Shown: positions 22,553 through 32,814 of the stretch, one piece after another
Position numbering within the stretch: the first letter of the stretch is position 1
Layout of the letters: every line of letters begins with the position of its first letter
From: CATOSD01 sp965226695
Lineage (GTDB): Bacteria; Chloroflexota; Dehalococcoidia; Lucifugimonadales; CATOSD01
Length of the DNA: 64,000 nt
Reading direction: 5' to 3'
Assembly: GCA_965226695.1 (NCBI GenBank)
Contig: OZ245405.1
Span: forward strand, 3,596,001 to 3,660,000
The notes under the pieces: generated by a model
What the model saw: the letters and a program-made list of their open reading frames with translations, nothing else
Database searches by the model: none
What the model was told of the DNA's origin: nothing
Translations under genes and position numbers: made by a program

Positions 22553-23104
22553 GTGCGCGGGATCCGCCGCCTGCTTCGGCGCGCGGGCTACCGGGTGCGG
22601 CAGGTGCTGTGGGGGCTCCGCTCGGAGATCGCACTCTCGGACCGGGACGCGGTGATCGGGTTGCTCTCGCCGGCGGAGCTCGGGCTCTTCGACGCGATGG
22701 AGCCCAGCGATCGCCACCACGCGGTTCGGACGCTCCGCTGGCTGGATCGCCGCCCGGCCGTCGCTGGCCGCCCCGTCGCCCCGGGGCGCGATGTGCGCGT
22801 CGCGGCGCTTCTGCACGACGTCGGGAAGGGACGGCTCGTCCTCTGGCACCGCGTCGTCTACGTGCTGCTCGGTGCCCTCTCGCGCGGGCTGCTCGAGCGT
22901 CTCTGCCGGCGCGGCCACGGCGCCCGGGGCGCGCTGTGGAGGCTCCGGCACCACGCACGCCTCGGTGCCGTCCTGCTGAGCGAGGCGGGGAGCGCGCCGC
23001 GCGTCGTCGAGCTCGTGGCGCGGCACCTCACGCCGGCGGGGGAGGTGCGCGCGGCGGGCGACCTGGATCTGCTCGCGCTGGTCGAGGCCGACGGCAACTC
23101 CTGA
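22553..23104 (+). CDS. HD-domain protein
   Basis: This 183-residue protein has an HD phosphohydrolase core: VRTLRWLD, then RVAALLHDVGKGRLVLWHRVVYVLL with the His-Asp pair and Lys, and a C-terminal RHHARLGAVLLSEAGS with HH, matching the H...HD...H layout of metal-dependent phosphohydrolases. Nucleotide or second-messenger substrates are usual for the family; none is indicated here. A hydrophobic patch (YVLLGALSRGLL) is internal. The GTG start lies 5 nt after the protease stop, so the two are co-transcribed. Confidence 0.8.
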   Translation: MRGIRRLLRRAGYRVRQVLWGLRSEIALSDRDAVIGLLSPAELGLFDAMEPSDRHHAVRTLRWLDRRPAVAGRPVAPGRDVRVAALLHDVGKGRLVLWHRVVYVLLGALSRGLLERLCRRGHGARGALWRLRHHARLGAVLLSEAGSAPRVVELVARHLTPAGEVRAAGDLDLLALVEADGNS

Positions 23105-23141
23105 CCGCGCGCGGCCCCTCGGGGAGCCGGAGGTCGCGTGC

Positions 23142-23147
23142 TACGAT
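23142..23147 (+). promoter_or_regulatory. Candidate -10 element (TACGAT) for tyrA-aroA
   Basis: TGCTACGATCGCCC lies 46-50 nt before the tyrA ATG; the same string occurs before ribF (38144). Transcription would start near 23154. Confidence 0.4.
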
Positions 23148-23192
23148 CGCCCGGCCGCCTGGTCGGGCGGCGCGAGGGATCAGGGGGCACCG

Positions 23193-24224
23193 ATGCCGCG
23201 CGTCGCGATCCTGGGCACCGGACTGATCGGCGCCTCCATCGGGCTGCGGCTGCACAGCCACGGCCGCAGCAAGGATCTCTCGGTCGTGGGCTGGGATCGC
23301 AACCCCGACCACGCGCGCGAGGCGCGCGAGCGGGGCGCGATCGCGGAGGCGGCCGGGAGCATCGCGGAGGCCGTTCGCGGCGCGTGGCTCGTCGTGCTCG
23401 CAGCGCCGGTGCTCGCCCTGCGGGGCCTGCTCGAGGAGGTGGGCGCCGAGGCGGCCGCCGGCCGGATCGTCCGGAACGCGGTCGTCACCGACACCGGGTC
23501 GACGAAGGCGGAGGTGCTGCGGTGGGCGGCGGAGACGCTCCCCGACTCGGTCTCCTTCGTCGGCGGACACCCCATGGCCGGGCGAACGGCGTCGGGCCCC
23601 GCCGCGGCCGACGGCGCACTCTTCGAGGGAGCGCGCTGGGTGCTCATCCCCTCGCCGAGCGCGACCGGCGGCGCGGTCGAGACGGTGACCAGCCTCCTCA
23701 ACACGATGGGCGCGGAGCCGATGTTCATGGACGCGGAGGAGCACGACGCCTACGTCGCCGCCGTCTCCCACCTGCCGCTCGCGGCCGCCGTCGCGCTCTT
23801 CGCGCTGGTGCGCGAGTCCGAGGCGTGGCCGGAGATGTCGATGCTGGCGTCGAGCGGCTTCCTCGGAGCGACGCGCCTCGCGCAGAGCGACACGTCGATG
23901 GTCTACGACATCTTCGCGACAAACCGGGAGCAGGTGGCGCACTGGCTCGAGCGCTACGGCACCGCTCTCGAGCGCTTCCGCGAGAGCTTGCTCGACGAGG
24001 AGGGAGGAGAGGCGCTCTTCCGTTCTCTCGGTGAGGCGAACCTGGACTACGCGCGGCTGGCGGCGGGCGACGTGGGGCGCGAAGCCTGGACGGAGTCGCA
24101 GAGCAATATGCCGTCGATGTCGGCGTTCGACCTTCTGCTGGGAGGGGCGCTTTCCGACAAGATGCGCGAGTGGCGCGAGGGCCAGGAAGACGGCAGGGAG
24201 CCGCGCGCCCGCCGCCGCCGGTGA
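23193..24224 (+). CDS. tyrA: Prephenate dehydrogenase
   Basis: Oxidatively decarboxylates prephenate to 4-hydroxyphenylpyruvate in tyrosine synthesis. The 343-residue protein begins with the NAD(P) Rossmann motif VAILGTGLIGASIG, followed by VVTDTGSTKAEVL and FVGGHPMAGRTASG with the family histidine. The helical dimerisation half then contains AYVAAVSHLPLAAAVALF, with its substrate-binding His. There is no C-terminal ACT domain, so feedback control would differ from ACT-containing enzymes. The C-terminus is Arg-rich. It leads directly into aroA 36 nt downstream. Confidence 0.9.
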   Translation: MPRVAILGTGLIGASIGLRLHSHGRSKDLSVVGWDRNPDHAREARERGAIAEAAGSIAEAVRGAWLVVLAAPVLALRGLLEEVGAEAAAGRIVRNAVVTDTGSTKAEVLRWAAETLPDSVSFVGGHPMAGRTASGPAAADGALFEGARWVLIPSPSATGGAVETVTSLLNTMGAEPMFMDAEEHDAYVAAVSHLPLAAAVALFALVRESEAWPEMSMLASSGFLGATRLAQSDTSMVYDIFATNREQVAHWLERYGTALERFRESLLDEEGGEALFRSLGEANLDYARLAAGDVGREAWTESQSNMPSMSAFDLLLGGALSDKMREWREGQEDGREPRARRRR

Positions 24225-24260
24225 GGGCGCTCCGGCGCCGCGCCGGGGGAGCCTGAGCCG

Positions 24261-25616
24261 ATGGGCGAGGGCCGCACTGTCCGACCGTTGGCCCGCCTCC
24301 ACGGCAGGGTCTCCGTGCCCGGCGACAAGTCGATCACACACCGTGCGCTCATGCTCGGCGCGCTCGCCGACGGCGAGTCGCGTGTCGAGCACTTCCTCGA
24401 CGCCGCAGACACGCGCGCGACGCTCGCCTGCCTCCGCGCCCTCGGCACCGAGGTGGAGGAGATCCCGGGAACGGGGCCGGGCGGGGGCGCGCTGCTGGTA
24501 CGTGGGCGCGGTCGCTCCGGACTCGGCGAGCCCGCGGACGTGCTCGACTGCGAGAACTCCGGCACGACCATCCGCCTCCTCAGCGGCCTCCTCTCCGGGC
24601 TGCCGGGCCTCGCCGTGCTGACGGGCGACGCCTCGCTGAGGCAGCGTCCGATGGCCCGCGTGGTGCGTCCGCTACGAGAGCTCGGCGCCGACGTGACGGC
24701 GAGTGGCGGGGGGACGCGACCCCCCATCGTGGTGCGGGGCGGCGCGCTCGCGGGTGGGCGACGCGTCGAGACGGGCGTCGCCTCGGCGCAGGTGAAGTCG
24801 GCGCTCCTGCTCGCGGCGCTCGCGGCGGATGGCCCCACCACCGTGGTCGAGCCGCAGGCGACGCGCGATCACACCGAACGCATGCTCGCCGCGCGCGGCG
24901 TGCATCTCGCGAGCGAGCCGGCCGCGGGCGGGGCGGTCGCAGTGACCCTCTCGCCGCCGCCGGGCGATCTCGAGCCCGTCGACGTCCGCGTGCCCGGCGA
25001 CCTGAGCGCGGCGGCGTTCTGGCTGGTGGCGGCAGCGCTCCATCCCGACGCGGAACTGACCCTCACCGGGGTCGGGGTCAACGAGACGCGCACCGGCGTC
25101 CTGGACGTGCTCCAGGGGATGGGCGCGACGATCGAGCGGCTGGAGGAGCGCGAGATCGGCGGCGAGCCGGTCGCGGACCTGCACGTCCGCAGCTCGCAGC
25201 TCGCCGGGATGCGGGTCGACGGCGATCTGGCGCTTCGGGCTCTCGACGAGCTGCCGCTGGTGGCGCTCGCCGGTGCGCTCGCCGGGGGTGAGACGGTGAT
25301 CGCGGACGCTGCCGAGCTGCGCGTCAAGGAGAGCGATCGCATCGCCGAGACGGCGCGCATGCTCCAGGCGTTCGGGGCGGCGGTCGAGGAGCGCCCGGAC
25401 GGCCTGCTCATCTCCGGTGGCGGCGCACTGCGGGGTGCGTTGGTGGATGCGCGCGGCGATCACCGCCTCGCGATGCTCGCCGCCGTGGCGGGTCTGCTCG
25501 CGACGGGCGAGACGGTCGTCGAGGGCTCGGAGGCGGTCTCGGTGTCGTATCCTCGCTTCTGGTCGGAGCTGGAGCGCCTGCGCGACGCCCCGGGCGCGCG
25601 CCGAGAGGCGTCGTAG
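24261..25616 (+). CDS. aroA: 3-phosphoshikimate 1-carboxyvinyltransferase (EPSP synthase)
   Basis: Transfers enolpyruvyl from PEP to shikimate-3-phosphate, the sixth shikimate-pathway step. The 451-residue protein shows GRVSVPGDKSITHRALMLGA at the N-terminus, CENSGTTIRLLSGL, GDASLRQRPMARVVRPLREL, TGVASAQVKSALLLAAL, and the PEP-site LRVKESDRIAETARMLQAFG, followed by the DHRLAMLAAVAG block. Residue patterns place it with ordinary AroA enzymes; class I or II glyphosate behaviour cannot be decided by eye. It lies between tyrA and remA-gmk on the same strand. Confidence 0.95.
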   Translation: MGEGRTVRPLARLHGRVSVPGDKSITHRALMLGALADGESRVEHFLDAADTRATLACLRALGTEVEEIPGTGPGGGALLVRGRGRSGLGEPADVLDCENSGTTIRLLSGLLSGLPGLAVLTGDASLRQRPMARVVRPLRELGADVTASGGGTRPPIVVRGGALAGGRRVETGVASAQVKSALLLAALAADGPTTVVEPQATRDHTERMLAARGVHLASEPAAGGAVAVTLSPPPGDLEPVDVRVPGDLSAAAFWLVAAALHPDAELTLTGVGVNETRTGVLDVLQGMGATIERLEEREIGGEPVADLHVRSSQLAGMRVDGDLALRALDELPLVALAGALAGGETVIADAAELRVKESDRIAETARMLQAFGAAVEERPDGLLISGGGALRGALVDARGDHRLAMLAAVAGLLATGETVVEGSEAVSVSYPRFWSELERLRDAPGARREAS

Positions 25617-25668
25617 GCGCTCCCCGGACCCCGGAGGCGACGGACCGGTGGGGCCGAAGGGGCGGGCG

Positions 25669-25932
25669 ATGCAGACCGAGCTCATCCACGTTGGCTTCGA
25701 CAGCTACGTCGCGCTGAACCGCGTTCTCGCCGTGGCCTCCCCGGGCTCCGCGCCGGTGAAGCGGATGGTGCAGCACGGGAAGGAGCAGCGCCGGGCCGTC
25801 GACCTCACGAGCGGACGACGCACGAAGGCCGTCCTCGTGCTGGACGATGACTGGGTGGCGCTGATCCCGATCACCCCCGAGACGTTTGCCGGTCGCGTGG
25901 CGGCGCTGCGCGAACCCGGTTCGCCGGGGTGA
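25669..25932 (+). CDS. remA: DUF370/RemA family regulatory protein
   Basis: This 87-residue protein matches the RemA/DUF370 family: HVGFDSYVALNRVLAVASPGSAPVKRM and then RAVDLTSGRRTKAVLVLDDDWVALIPITPETFAGRV. In Bacillus, RemA is an oligomeric DNA-binding activator of matrix and osmoprotection genes; in many Firmicutes and Chloroflexota it precedes gmk, as here. The ATG at 25669 is used; a GTG at 25648 would add seven residues. Its stop overlaps the gmk GTG as GTGA. Confidence 0.88.
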   Translation: MQTELIHVGFDSYVALNRVLAVASPGSAPVKRMVQHGKEQRRAVDLTSGRRTKAVLVLDDDWVALIPITPETFAGRVAALREPGSPG

Positions 25933-26564
25933 GCACACCTCCCGAAGGGCGCGACAGCGGCGGCGACGGCCCGGAGTTCCGACATCGGCTACTCGTCGTG
26001 CTCTCCGGGCCCTCTGGCGTGGGGAAGGATTCCGTGATCGCCCGGCTGCGCGCGCGGAGCGACCGCTTCCGCGTGCCGGTCACGATGACCACGCGCCCGC
26101 CCCGCGCCGGCGAGCAGAACGGCCGGGACTACATCTTCGTGAGTGAGGATGAGTTCGAGCGGCGCATCGACGCCGGCGAACTCGTCGAGCACGCCCGGGT
26201 CTACGGCCGCCTCTACGGCGTCCCGAGCTCGGAGCTCCGACGCGCGCTCGCCGGCGCCGACGCCATCCTGCGGGTCGACGTGCAGGGCGCGGCGACGCTG
26301 CGCTCACGGCTGCCCGGCGCGCTCTTCGTCTACGTCGCGCCCGATGCCCCCGGGCGGCTCGCCGAGCGGATGCGCGCGCGCGGCGAGGGGGAGGATGAGA
26401 TAGCCCGCCGACTCCGGGAGGCGGAGGCGGAGGACGACCGCAGGGAGCACTTCGACCATGTGCTGCGCAACGTGGAGGGCGATCTGGACGCGACGGTCGA
26501 CGAACTACTCTCGCTCATCGAGCGTGCCCGGCGCAGCCCCGCCCGCCCGCCGCTCGAGATCTAG
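25929..26564 (+). CDS. gmk: Guanylate kinase
   Basis: Phosphorylates GMP to GDP with ATP. The 211-residue protein has the P-loop SGPSGVGKDSVI (about 26-37), TMTTRPPRAGEQNGRDYIFVSE with the GMP-binding Arg and Tyr residues, VYGRLYGVP, DVQGAATLR and a lid region RARGEGEDEIARRL. The N-terminal 20 residues are a variable extension. The GTG start overlaps the remA stop by 4 nt. It is the last gene before the trp leader. Confidence 0.95.
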   Translation: MSTPPEGRDSGGDGPEFRHRLLVVLSGPSGVGKDSVIARLRARSDRFRVPVTMTTRPPRAGEQNGRDYIFVSEDEFERRIDAGELVEHARVYGRLYGVPSSELRRALAGADAILRVDVQGAATLRSRLPGALFVYVAPDAPGRLAERMRARGEGEDEIARRLREAEAEDDRREHFDHVLRNVEGDLDATVDELLSLIERARRSPARPPLEI

Positions 26565-26836
26565 GCCGGGATCCGCGCCGGGCGTACCGACGATCCACGC
26601 GGTCGCCGGGACAACGGCTGGGAGGCACCGTACCTCCGGCCGCGCGGACAGCGAGCAAGAACCTCGTCTCCGAGGCCCGGGCGGGGGGCCGGGGCGGAGT
26701 CGACGGAAACGATGCGCGGGCTTGCGACGGTCGCCCGTGTTGCCCCCGGCGCCGCCGACGCCCCGGCCGGCGTGGAGCTCCGGCGGGGCGATTTGCGGGG
26801 ATGCCGCCAGCGCTGCTCCCGGTGCGTCGGCTCTCG
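26565..26836. other. Gene-free stretch between gmk and the trp promoter
   Basis: About 270 bp without a supportable gene. It holds a GGAGG-CACCGTA-CCTCC hairpin (26621-26637) about 60 nt after the gmk stop, possibly its terminator, and otherwise GC-rich sequence in which I find no T-box stem I pattern or leader peptide. Confidence 0.5.
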
Positions 26837-26866
26837 TTGACACTACTCGGCGGGCGGCCGTAGCCT
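26837..26866 (+). promoter_or_regulatory. trp operon promoter (TTGACA-N18-TAGCCT)
   Basis: A consensus -35 TTGACA (26837-26842) is separated by 18 nt from TAGCCT (26861-26866), placing the transcription start near 26873, about 150 nt before trpE. It is one of the best sigma-70-type promoters in the window. The preceding 270 nt after gmk hold no gene that I can recognise. Confidence 0.65.
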
Positions 26867-26875
26867 CGATGTGAG

Positions 26876-26890
26876 GGGTGCTCAGCACCC
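26876..26890 (+). other. Short leader hairpin GGGTGC-TCA-GCACCC
   Basis: A 6-bp stem with a 3-nt loop at the very start of the predicted trp leader RNA. It could protect the 5' end or pair alternatively with later leader sequence. Confidence 0.4.
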
Positions 26891-26933
26891 GGCCCGCACG
26901 CCGCGGCGGCGGGGGATAGGTAGTTCCGCGACG

Positions 26934-26964
26934 AGGACCATCGCAGGGGCGATGGTCCTTCTGT
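26934..26964 (+). terminator. Terminator-like hairpin in the trp leader (possible attenuator)
   Basis: An 11-bp stem AGGACCATCGC/GCGATGGTCCT with an AGGG loop, followed by a short T-rich TCTGT, lies between promoter and trpE, about 60 nt before the GTG. Just ahead is AGGTAGTTCCGCG, close to the T-box core AGGGTGGNACCGCG but lacking the TGGN that pairs with tRNA. No leader peptide with tandem Trp codons is visible. Premature termination control of the operon is plausible; the effector is unresolved. Confidence 0.55.
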
Positions 26965-27025
26965 ATGAGGGGCGGCCGCCGGTCGCAGTGGGCGGCGCGG
27001 AAGCGCCGCACGCGGGGAAGCAGCC

Positions 27026-28510
27026 GTGAGCGAGCACATCCCGGCGCTCGGCGAGGTGAGGCGGCTCGCCGCGGATCCGCGACCCGGCGGGGAGACGGTT
27101 GTCCCCATCTACCGCGAGGTGCGGGCCGACCTCGAGACGCCGGTCTCCGCCTACCTGAAGCTGGCACGCGGACCTTACTCGTTCCTTCTGGAGTCCGCCG
27201 ACGGCGGCGAGCGCATGGGGCGCTACTCCTTCATCGGCACGGATCCGTACCGCGTCCTGAAGTGCGAGGCGGAGGACGGCGACCCCCTGCGCGCCGTCGA
27301 GGATGAGCTCGCCGCCTGGCGCACGGTGCGCGTGCCGGGCCTCCCCCGCTTCCACGGCGGCGGGGTCGGCTATATCGGCTACGAGGCGGTGTCGCACTTC
27401 GAGCCCCGCGTCCCGTCGCCGGAGCGCGACACGCTCGGCGTGGCCGAGTCGTGGCTGATGTTCTCGGAAACGCTCGTCGTCTTCGACCACCTCCTCCACA
27501 CGATGAAGGTGGTGGCGCACGTCCGCCTCGACGGGGACGTGGAGGACGCCTACCGGGCGGCGCAGTCGCGCATCGACGAGCTGGTCGGCCGTCTGGCGCA
27601 ACCTCTCTCCATGCTCCCGTATGCGCCGCTGGTCGGGCCGACCGGCGAGGCCGTCGCCTCGAACTGGGATCGCGCCGACTACCTCGCCGCGGTCAGGCGC
27701 ACCCGCGAGTACATCGAGGCGGGCGACGCGATCCAAGTCGTGCTCTCGCAGCGCTTCTCGCGGCGGACCGGGGCGCAGCCCTTCGAGGTCTACCGATCGC
27801 TGCGCGTGATCAACCCCTCGCCCTACATGTACTTCCTCCGCTTCGACGACGTCTACGTCGTCGGGGCGTCGCCGGAGCTTCTGGTGAAGATCGAGGACGG
27901 GCGCGTCGAGAACCACCCGATCGCCGGCACGCGCCGGCGCGGCTCGAGCGCCGCCGAGGACGCCCGCCTCGGCGAGGAGCTCCTCGCCGACCCGAAGGAG
28001 CGCGCGGAGCACGTCATGCTGCTTGACCTCGCGCGGAACGACGTGGGTCGGGTCGCCGAGGTCGGGAGCGTCCAGGTCACCCAGCGCTTCGACCTTGAGC
28101 ACTACTCGCACGTGATCCACATGGTGTCGCACGTCGAGGGGCGGCTGCGGGCCGGTCTCTCGCCCTACGACGCGCTCAGGGCCTCCTTCCCGGCGGGGAC
28201 GGTCTCCGGCGCGCCGAAGATCCGGGCGATGGAGATCATCGCGGAGCTCGAGCCCGATCGACGCGGCCCCTACGCGGGCGCCGTCGGCTTCTTCGACATG
28301 TCGGGCAACGTCGAAACGTGCATCACCATCCGGACGGTGCTGATGCGAGACGGGGTGGCGCACGTCCAGGCCGGGGGCGGCCTCGTCTACGACTCCGTGC
28401 CGGAGCGTGAATTCGAGGAGACGGAGCACAAGGCCGGCGCGCTGATCGCCGCCATCGATGACGCGGAGCAGCGAGCGCGCCGCGTCCCGCCCGGCAGCCT
28501 CGGCTACTAG
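27026..28510 (+). CDS. trpE: Anthranilate synthase component I
   Basis: Converts chorismate and ammonia to anthranilate, with TrpG supplying ammonia from glutamine. The 494-residue protein has an N-terminal domain with LLESADGGERMGRYSFIG, the region sensed by feedback tryptophan. The catalytic domain contains AGDAIQVVLSQRFSR, PSPYMYFLRF, ENHPIAGTRRRG, LLDLARNDVGRVA, FPAGTVSGAPKIRAMEII and VQAGGGLVYDSVPEREFEET. The GTG start follows the leader hairpin. It is separated from trpG by the Nudix/DinB-like gene, an uncommon arrangement. Confidence 0.96.
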   Translation: MSEHIPALGEVRRLAADPRPGGETVVPIYREVRADLETPVSAYLKLARGPYSFLLESADGGERMGRYSFIGTDPYRVLKCEAEDGDPLRAVEDELAAWRTVRVPGLPRFHGGGVGYIGYEAVSHFEPRVPSPERDTLGVAESWLMFSETLVVFDHLLHTMKVVAHVRLDGDVEDAYRAAQSRIDELVGRLAQPLSMLPYAPLVGPTGEAVASNWDRADYLAAVRRTREYIEAGDAIQVVLSQRFSRRTGAQPFEVYRSLRVINPSPYMYFLRFDDVYVVGASPELLVKIEDGRVENHPIAGTRRRGSSAAEDARLGEELLADPKERAEHVMLLDLARNDVGRVAEVGSVQVTQRFDLEHYSHVIHMVSHVEGRLRAGLSPYDALRASFPAGTVSGAPKIRAMEIIAELEPDRRGPYAGAVGFFDMSGNVETCITIRTVLMRDGVAHVQAGGGLVYDSVPEREFEETEHKAGALIAAIDDAEQRARRVPPGSLGY

Positions 28511-28520
28511 GGCGGGTGTC

Positions 28521-30135
<1,615 letters not shown>

Positions 30136-30136
<1 letters not shown>

Positions 30137-31185
30137 TGGCCGGCGGCGCCGACATCCGGAGCGCGATCGCCGCCCTGGTCGAGGCGCGGCGCGATCTTGG
30201 CGAGGCCGAGGCGCAGGCGGCGATGCGCGAGATCATGGAGGGGGAGGCGACCGCCGCGCAGCTGGGGGCCTTCCTCGTCGCGCTCCGTCTCAAGGGGGAG
30301 TCGGTCGACGAGATCGTCGGCATGGCGCGCGTGATGCGCGCGCACGTGCTCCCGGTGGAGATCGACCGGGGGCCCCTGCTCGACACGTGCGGCACCGGCG
30401 GATCAGGGATGAAGAGCTTCAACGTCTCGACCGCCGCGGCCTTCGTGGCGGCCGGCGCCGGGGCGGTCGTCGCCAAGCACGGGAACCGAGCGGCGACCTC
30501 GCGTTCGGGCTCGGCCGATCTGCTGGAGGCGCTCGGCGCGGAGCTGACACTCGATCCCGCCGCCGTAGCCGAGTGCATCGAGCGCACCGGCGTCGGCTTC
30601 ATGTTCGCCCAGGCCTACCACCCCGCGATGCGGCACGCCGCCGGGCCCCGGCGCGAGCTGGGGGTGCGTACGGTTTTCAACATCCTCGGCCCCCTGACCA
30701 ATCCGGCCGGCGCCGGCGCGCGCGTGCTCGGCGTCCCGAATGCGGAGATCGGCGAGAAGCTGGCGCTTGCTCTCGCGCGGCTCGGCGTCAGGCACGCGCT
30801 CGTCGTCTCGGGCGATGAGGGTCTCGACGAGATCTCGATCGCCGGCCCGACCACGGCCTTCGAGGTGCGCGGCGAGGAGGTCTCCCGCCGCACCATCACG
30901 CCGGGCGATCTCGGGCTACGCGCCTACCCGCTCGAGGAGGTGCCGGGAGGCACCCCGGAGGAGAACGCGGCGATCCTCAGGTCCGTGTTCGCCGGCGACG
31001 GTCCGGACGTCGTGCGCGACTTCGTCGTGGCCAACGCGGCGGCCGGCCTCTACGTGGCGGGTCTCGCCTCTTCGCTCCGGCAGGGCGCCGAGCAGGCGCG
31101 GGAGGCGATCGAAAGCGGCGACGCGGCGGCTCGGGTCGGCTCCTTCGTCGAGGCGACGCGCCGGCTCGCCGCCGGCCGGAGCTGA
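30136..31185 (+). CDS. trpD: Anthranilate phosphoribosyltransferase
   Basis: Couples anthranilate to PRPP. The 349-residue protein has the helical N-domain (EAQAAMREIMEGEATAAQLGAFLVALRLKGES) and PRPP loop DTCGTGGSGMKSFNVSTAAA, then KHGNRAATSRSGSADLLEALG, FAQAYHPAMRHAAGPRRELG and FNILGPLTNPA, all standard. The ATG at 30136 overlaps the trpG stop. Length and blocks are normal. Confidence 0.96.
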
Positions 31186-31189
31186 GGGC

Positions 31190-32071
31190 GTGCCCGACCC
31201 GCTGAGGCGCACCGGCACCGTGCTCGACCGCATCGTCGCGGGCGTGCGCCAGCGCCTCGCCGTCACGCGCCGCGAGCAGCCGGAGTCGCAACTCTCCACG
31301 CTCGCCTCGCTCGTGCCGGGGCGTCAGGTCGACTTCGCCTCACGGCTCGACGCCGGCACGCCCCTGACGCCTGCGGGGGCGCGCCTGAACCTCATCGCCG
31401 AGATCAAGAGGGCATCACCGTCGAAGGGGGTCCTCGACGAGAGCCTCGACGCGGCGTCCCGCGCGCGCGCCTACGCGGCGGCCGGCGCCGCCTGCGTCTC
31501 CGTGCTCACGGAGCAGGCGTTCTTCCAGGGATCGATCGCCGACCTGCGCGCGGCCCGGGGGGCGTTCGGAGAGGATCCCGGGCGCCCGGCCATCTTGCGC
31601 AAGGAGTTCATCTTCGACCCGTACCAGCTGCGCGAGGCACGCGCGAACGGGGCCGACGCGGCGCTCCTGATCGCAATGATGCTGGAGCCGCAGGCGCTCG
31701 CCGAGCTGGTTGAGGGCACGCGGGCTCTGGGCATGGAGCCTCTGGTCGAGGTGCACGACGAGGATGAGCTCCGCGCCGCGCTTGACGCCGGGGCGCGGGT
31801 GATCGGCGTGAACAACCGCGACCTGAGGAGCTTTGATGAGGACCTGGCGACGACGGAACGGCTCGCCCCGCTCCTCCCCGCCGGCGTCACACTGGTGTCC
31901 GAGTCCGGGATTCGCACGGCCGAAGGCGCCAGGCGGATGCACCGGGCGGGGGCCCGGGCGCTGCTCGTCGGGGAGGCGCTCGTGGTCGCAGGCGAGCGTG
32001 GTGTCGCCGCCGCAGCGCGCGAGCTGATGCTCGTCGACGCGACGCGCGTCGCAGGAGTTGTTCGACCGTGA
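31190..32071 (+). CDS. trpC: Indole-3-glycerol-phosphate synthase
   Basis: Closes the indole ring from carboxyphenylamino-deoxyribulose phosphate. The 293-residue TIM barrel shows LNLIAEIKRASPSKG with the catalytic Glu and Lys, SVLTEQAFFQGS, ILRKEFIFDPYQL, PLVEVHDEDEL, IGVNNRDLRSF, LVSESGIRTAEGA and ARALLVGEALV. The N-terminal helical extension (about 65 residues) is typical. The GTG start is 4 nt after the trpD stop, and the end overlaps trpF by 4 nt. Confidence 0.95.
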   Translation: MPDPLRRTGTVLDRIVAGVRQRLAVTRREQPESQLSTLASLVPGRQVDFASRLDAGTPLTPAGARLNLIAEIKRASPSKGVLDESLDAASRARAYAAAGAACVSVLTEQAFFQGSIADLRAARGAFGEDPGRPAILRKEFIFDPYQLREARANGADAALLIAMMLEPQALAELVEGTRALGMEPLVEVHDEDELRAALDAGARVIGVNNRDLRSFDEDLATTERLAPLLPAGVTLVSESGIRTAEGARRMHRAGARALLVGEALVVAGERGVAAAARELMLVDATRVAGVVRP

Positions 32072-32814
32072 CCCTCGTCAAGATCTGCGGCAACCGCACG
32101 CCGGAGGATGTGCTCGCTGCGGCGGAGGCGGGAGCGGACTTCGTCGGCATGATTTTTGCGCGCTCGGAGCGCCGCGTCGACGCTCAGCAGGCGAACGCGA
32201 TGGTGCGCGCGCTCGGCGATCCCCTGGCGGAGCGCCCCCTCGCCATCCCGCCCCCCGCGCGGCCGCACGTGCGCGAGGAGCCGGAGGCGTGGTTCCGTCA
32301 CGGGGCGAGGCTCGTGGAGTCCTACCTCGAGTCGAAGCGACCGCTGACCATCGGCGTCTTCGCCGACCAGTCGCCCGAGGAGGTGAACGCGATCGCCGAG
32401 GAGGCAGAGGTCGACCTCGTGCAGCTCTCTGGCGACGAGAGCTGGGAGGACTGCCTGCTGCTGACGCGCCAGGCGATCCAGGTCGTGCACGTCTCGCCGG
32501 TCGATTCCCCCACCGATCCGCTCGCGTTCGTCGAGCCGGGGTTCGCGGTGGCGCTGATGCTCGACTCCGCGCACGGCCCCTACCGGGGCGGCAGCGGGCG
32601 TATCTTCGACTGGGAGGTCGCGCGCCTCGTCTCCGCGGGGCTCCCGATGTTCCTCGCCGGCGGCCTCACGCCCGCCAACGTGGCCGAGGCGATCGCGAGC
32701 GTGCGGCCGTGGGCCGTGGACGTCGCCTCCGGGGTGGAGCGCAACGGTCGCAAGGATCACGATCTCGTGCGCTCCTTCGTGAGAGCGGCGAAGAGCGTGG
32801 AGGCGTCGGCGTGA
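32068..32814 (+). CDS. trpF: Phosphoribosylanthranilate isomerase with insertion
   Basis: Amadori isomerisation step of tryptophan synthesis. VKICGNRTPEDVLAAAEAGADFVGMIFA carries the catalytic Cys, and IGVFADQSPEEV, VQLSGDES, ALMLDSAHG with the catalytic Asp, and LAGGLTPANV, VDVASGVERNGRKDH follow. At 248 residues it is about 40 longer than usual, owing to an insertion (about residues 50-90, PLAERPLAIPPPARPH and following) between the first strand pair and the VFADQS strand. The GTG start overlaps trpC and the stop overlaps trpB. Confidence 0.93.
   Translation: MTLVKICGNRTPEDVLAAAEAGADFVGMIFARSERRVDAQQANAMVRALGDPLAERPLAIPPPARPHVREEPEAWFRHGARLVESYLESKRPLTIGVFADQSPEEVNAIAEEAEVDLVQLSGDESWEDCLLLTRQAIQVVHVSPVDSPTDPLAFVEPGFAVALMLDSAHGPYRGGSGRIFDWEVARLVSAGLPMFLAGGLTPANVAEAIASVRPWAVDVASGVERNGRKDHDLVRSFVRAAKSVEASA

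Noticed and set aside
26917..26964. Bona fide T-box riboswitch for trpE
   Set aside because: The core reads AGGTAGTTCCGCG without the TGGN that pairs with the tRNA end, and no stem I or specifier loop fits between promoter and hairpin. Kept only as a possible attenuator.
30740..31189. Upstream extension of trpC in the same frame
   Set aside because: The frame is open inside trpD but lacks TrpC similarity; the GTG at 31190, 4 nt after the trpD stop, is where the family N-terminus begins.
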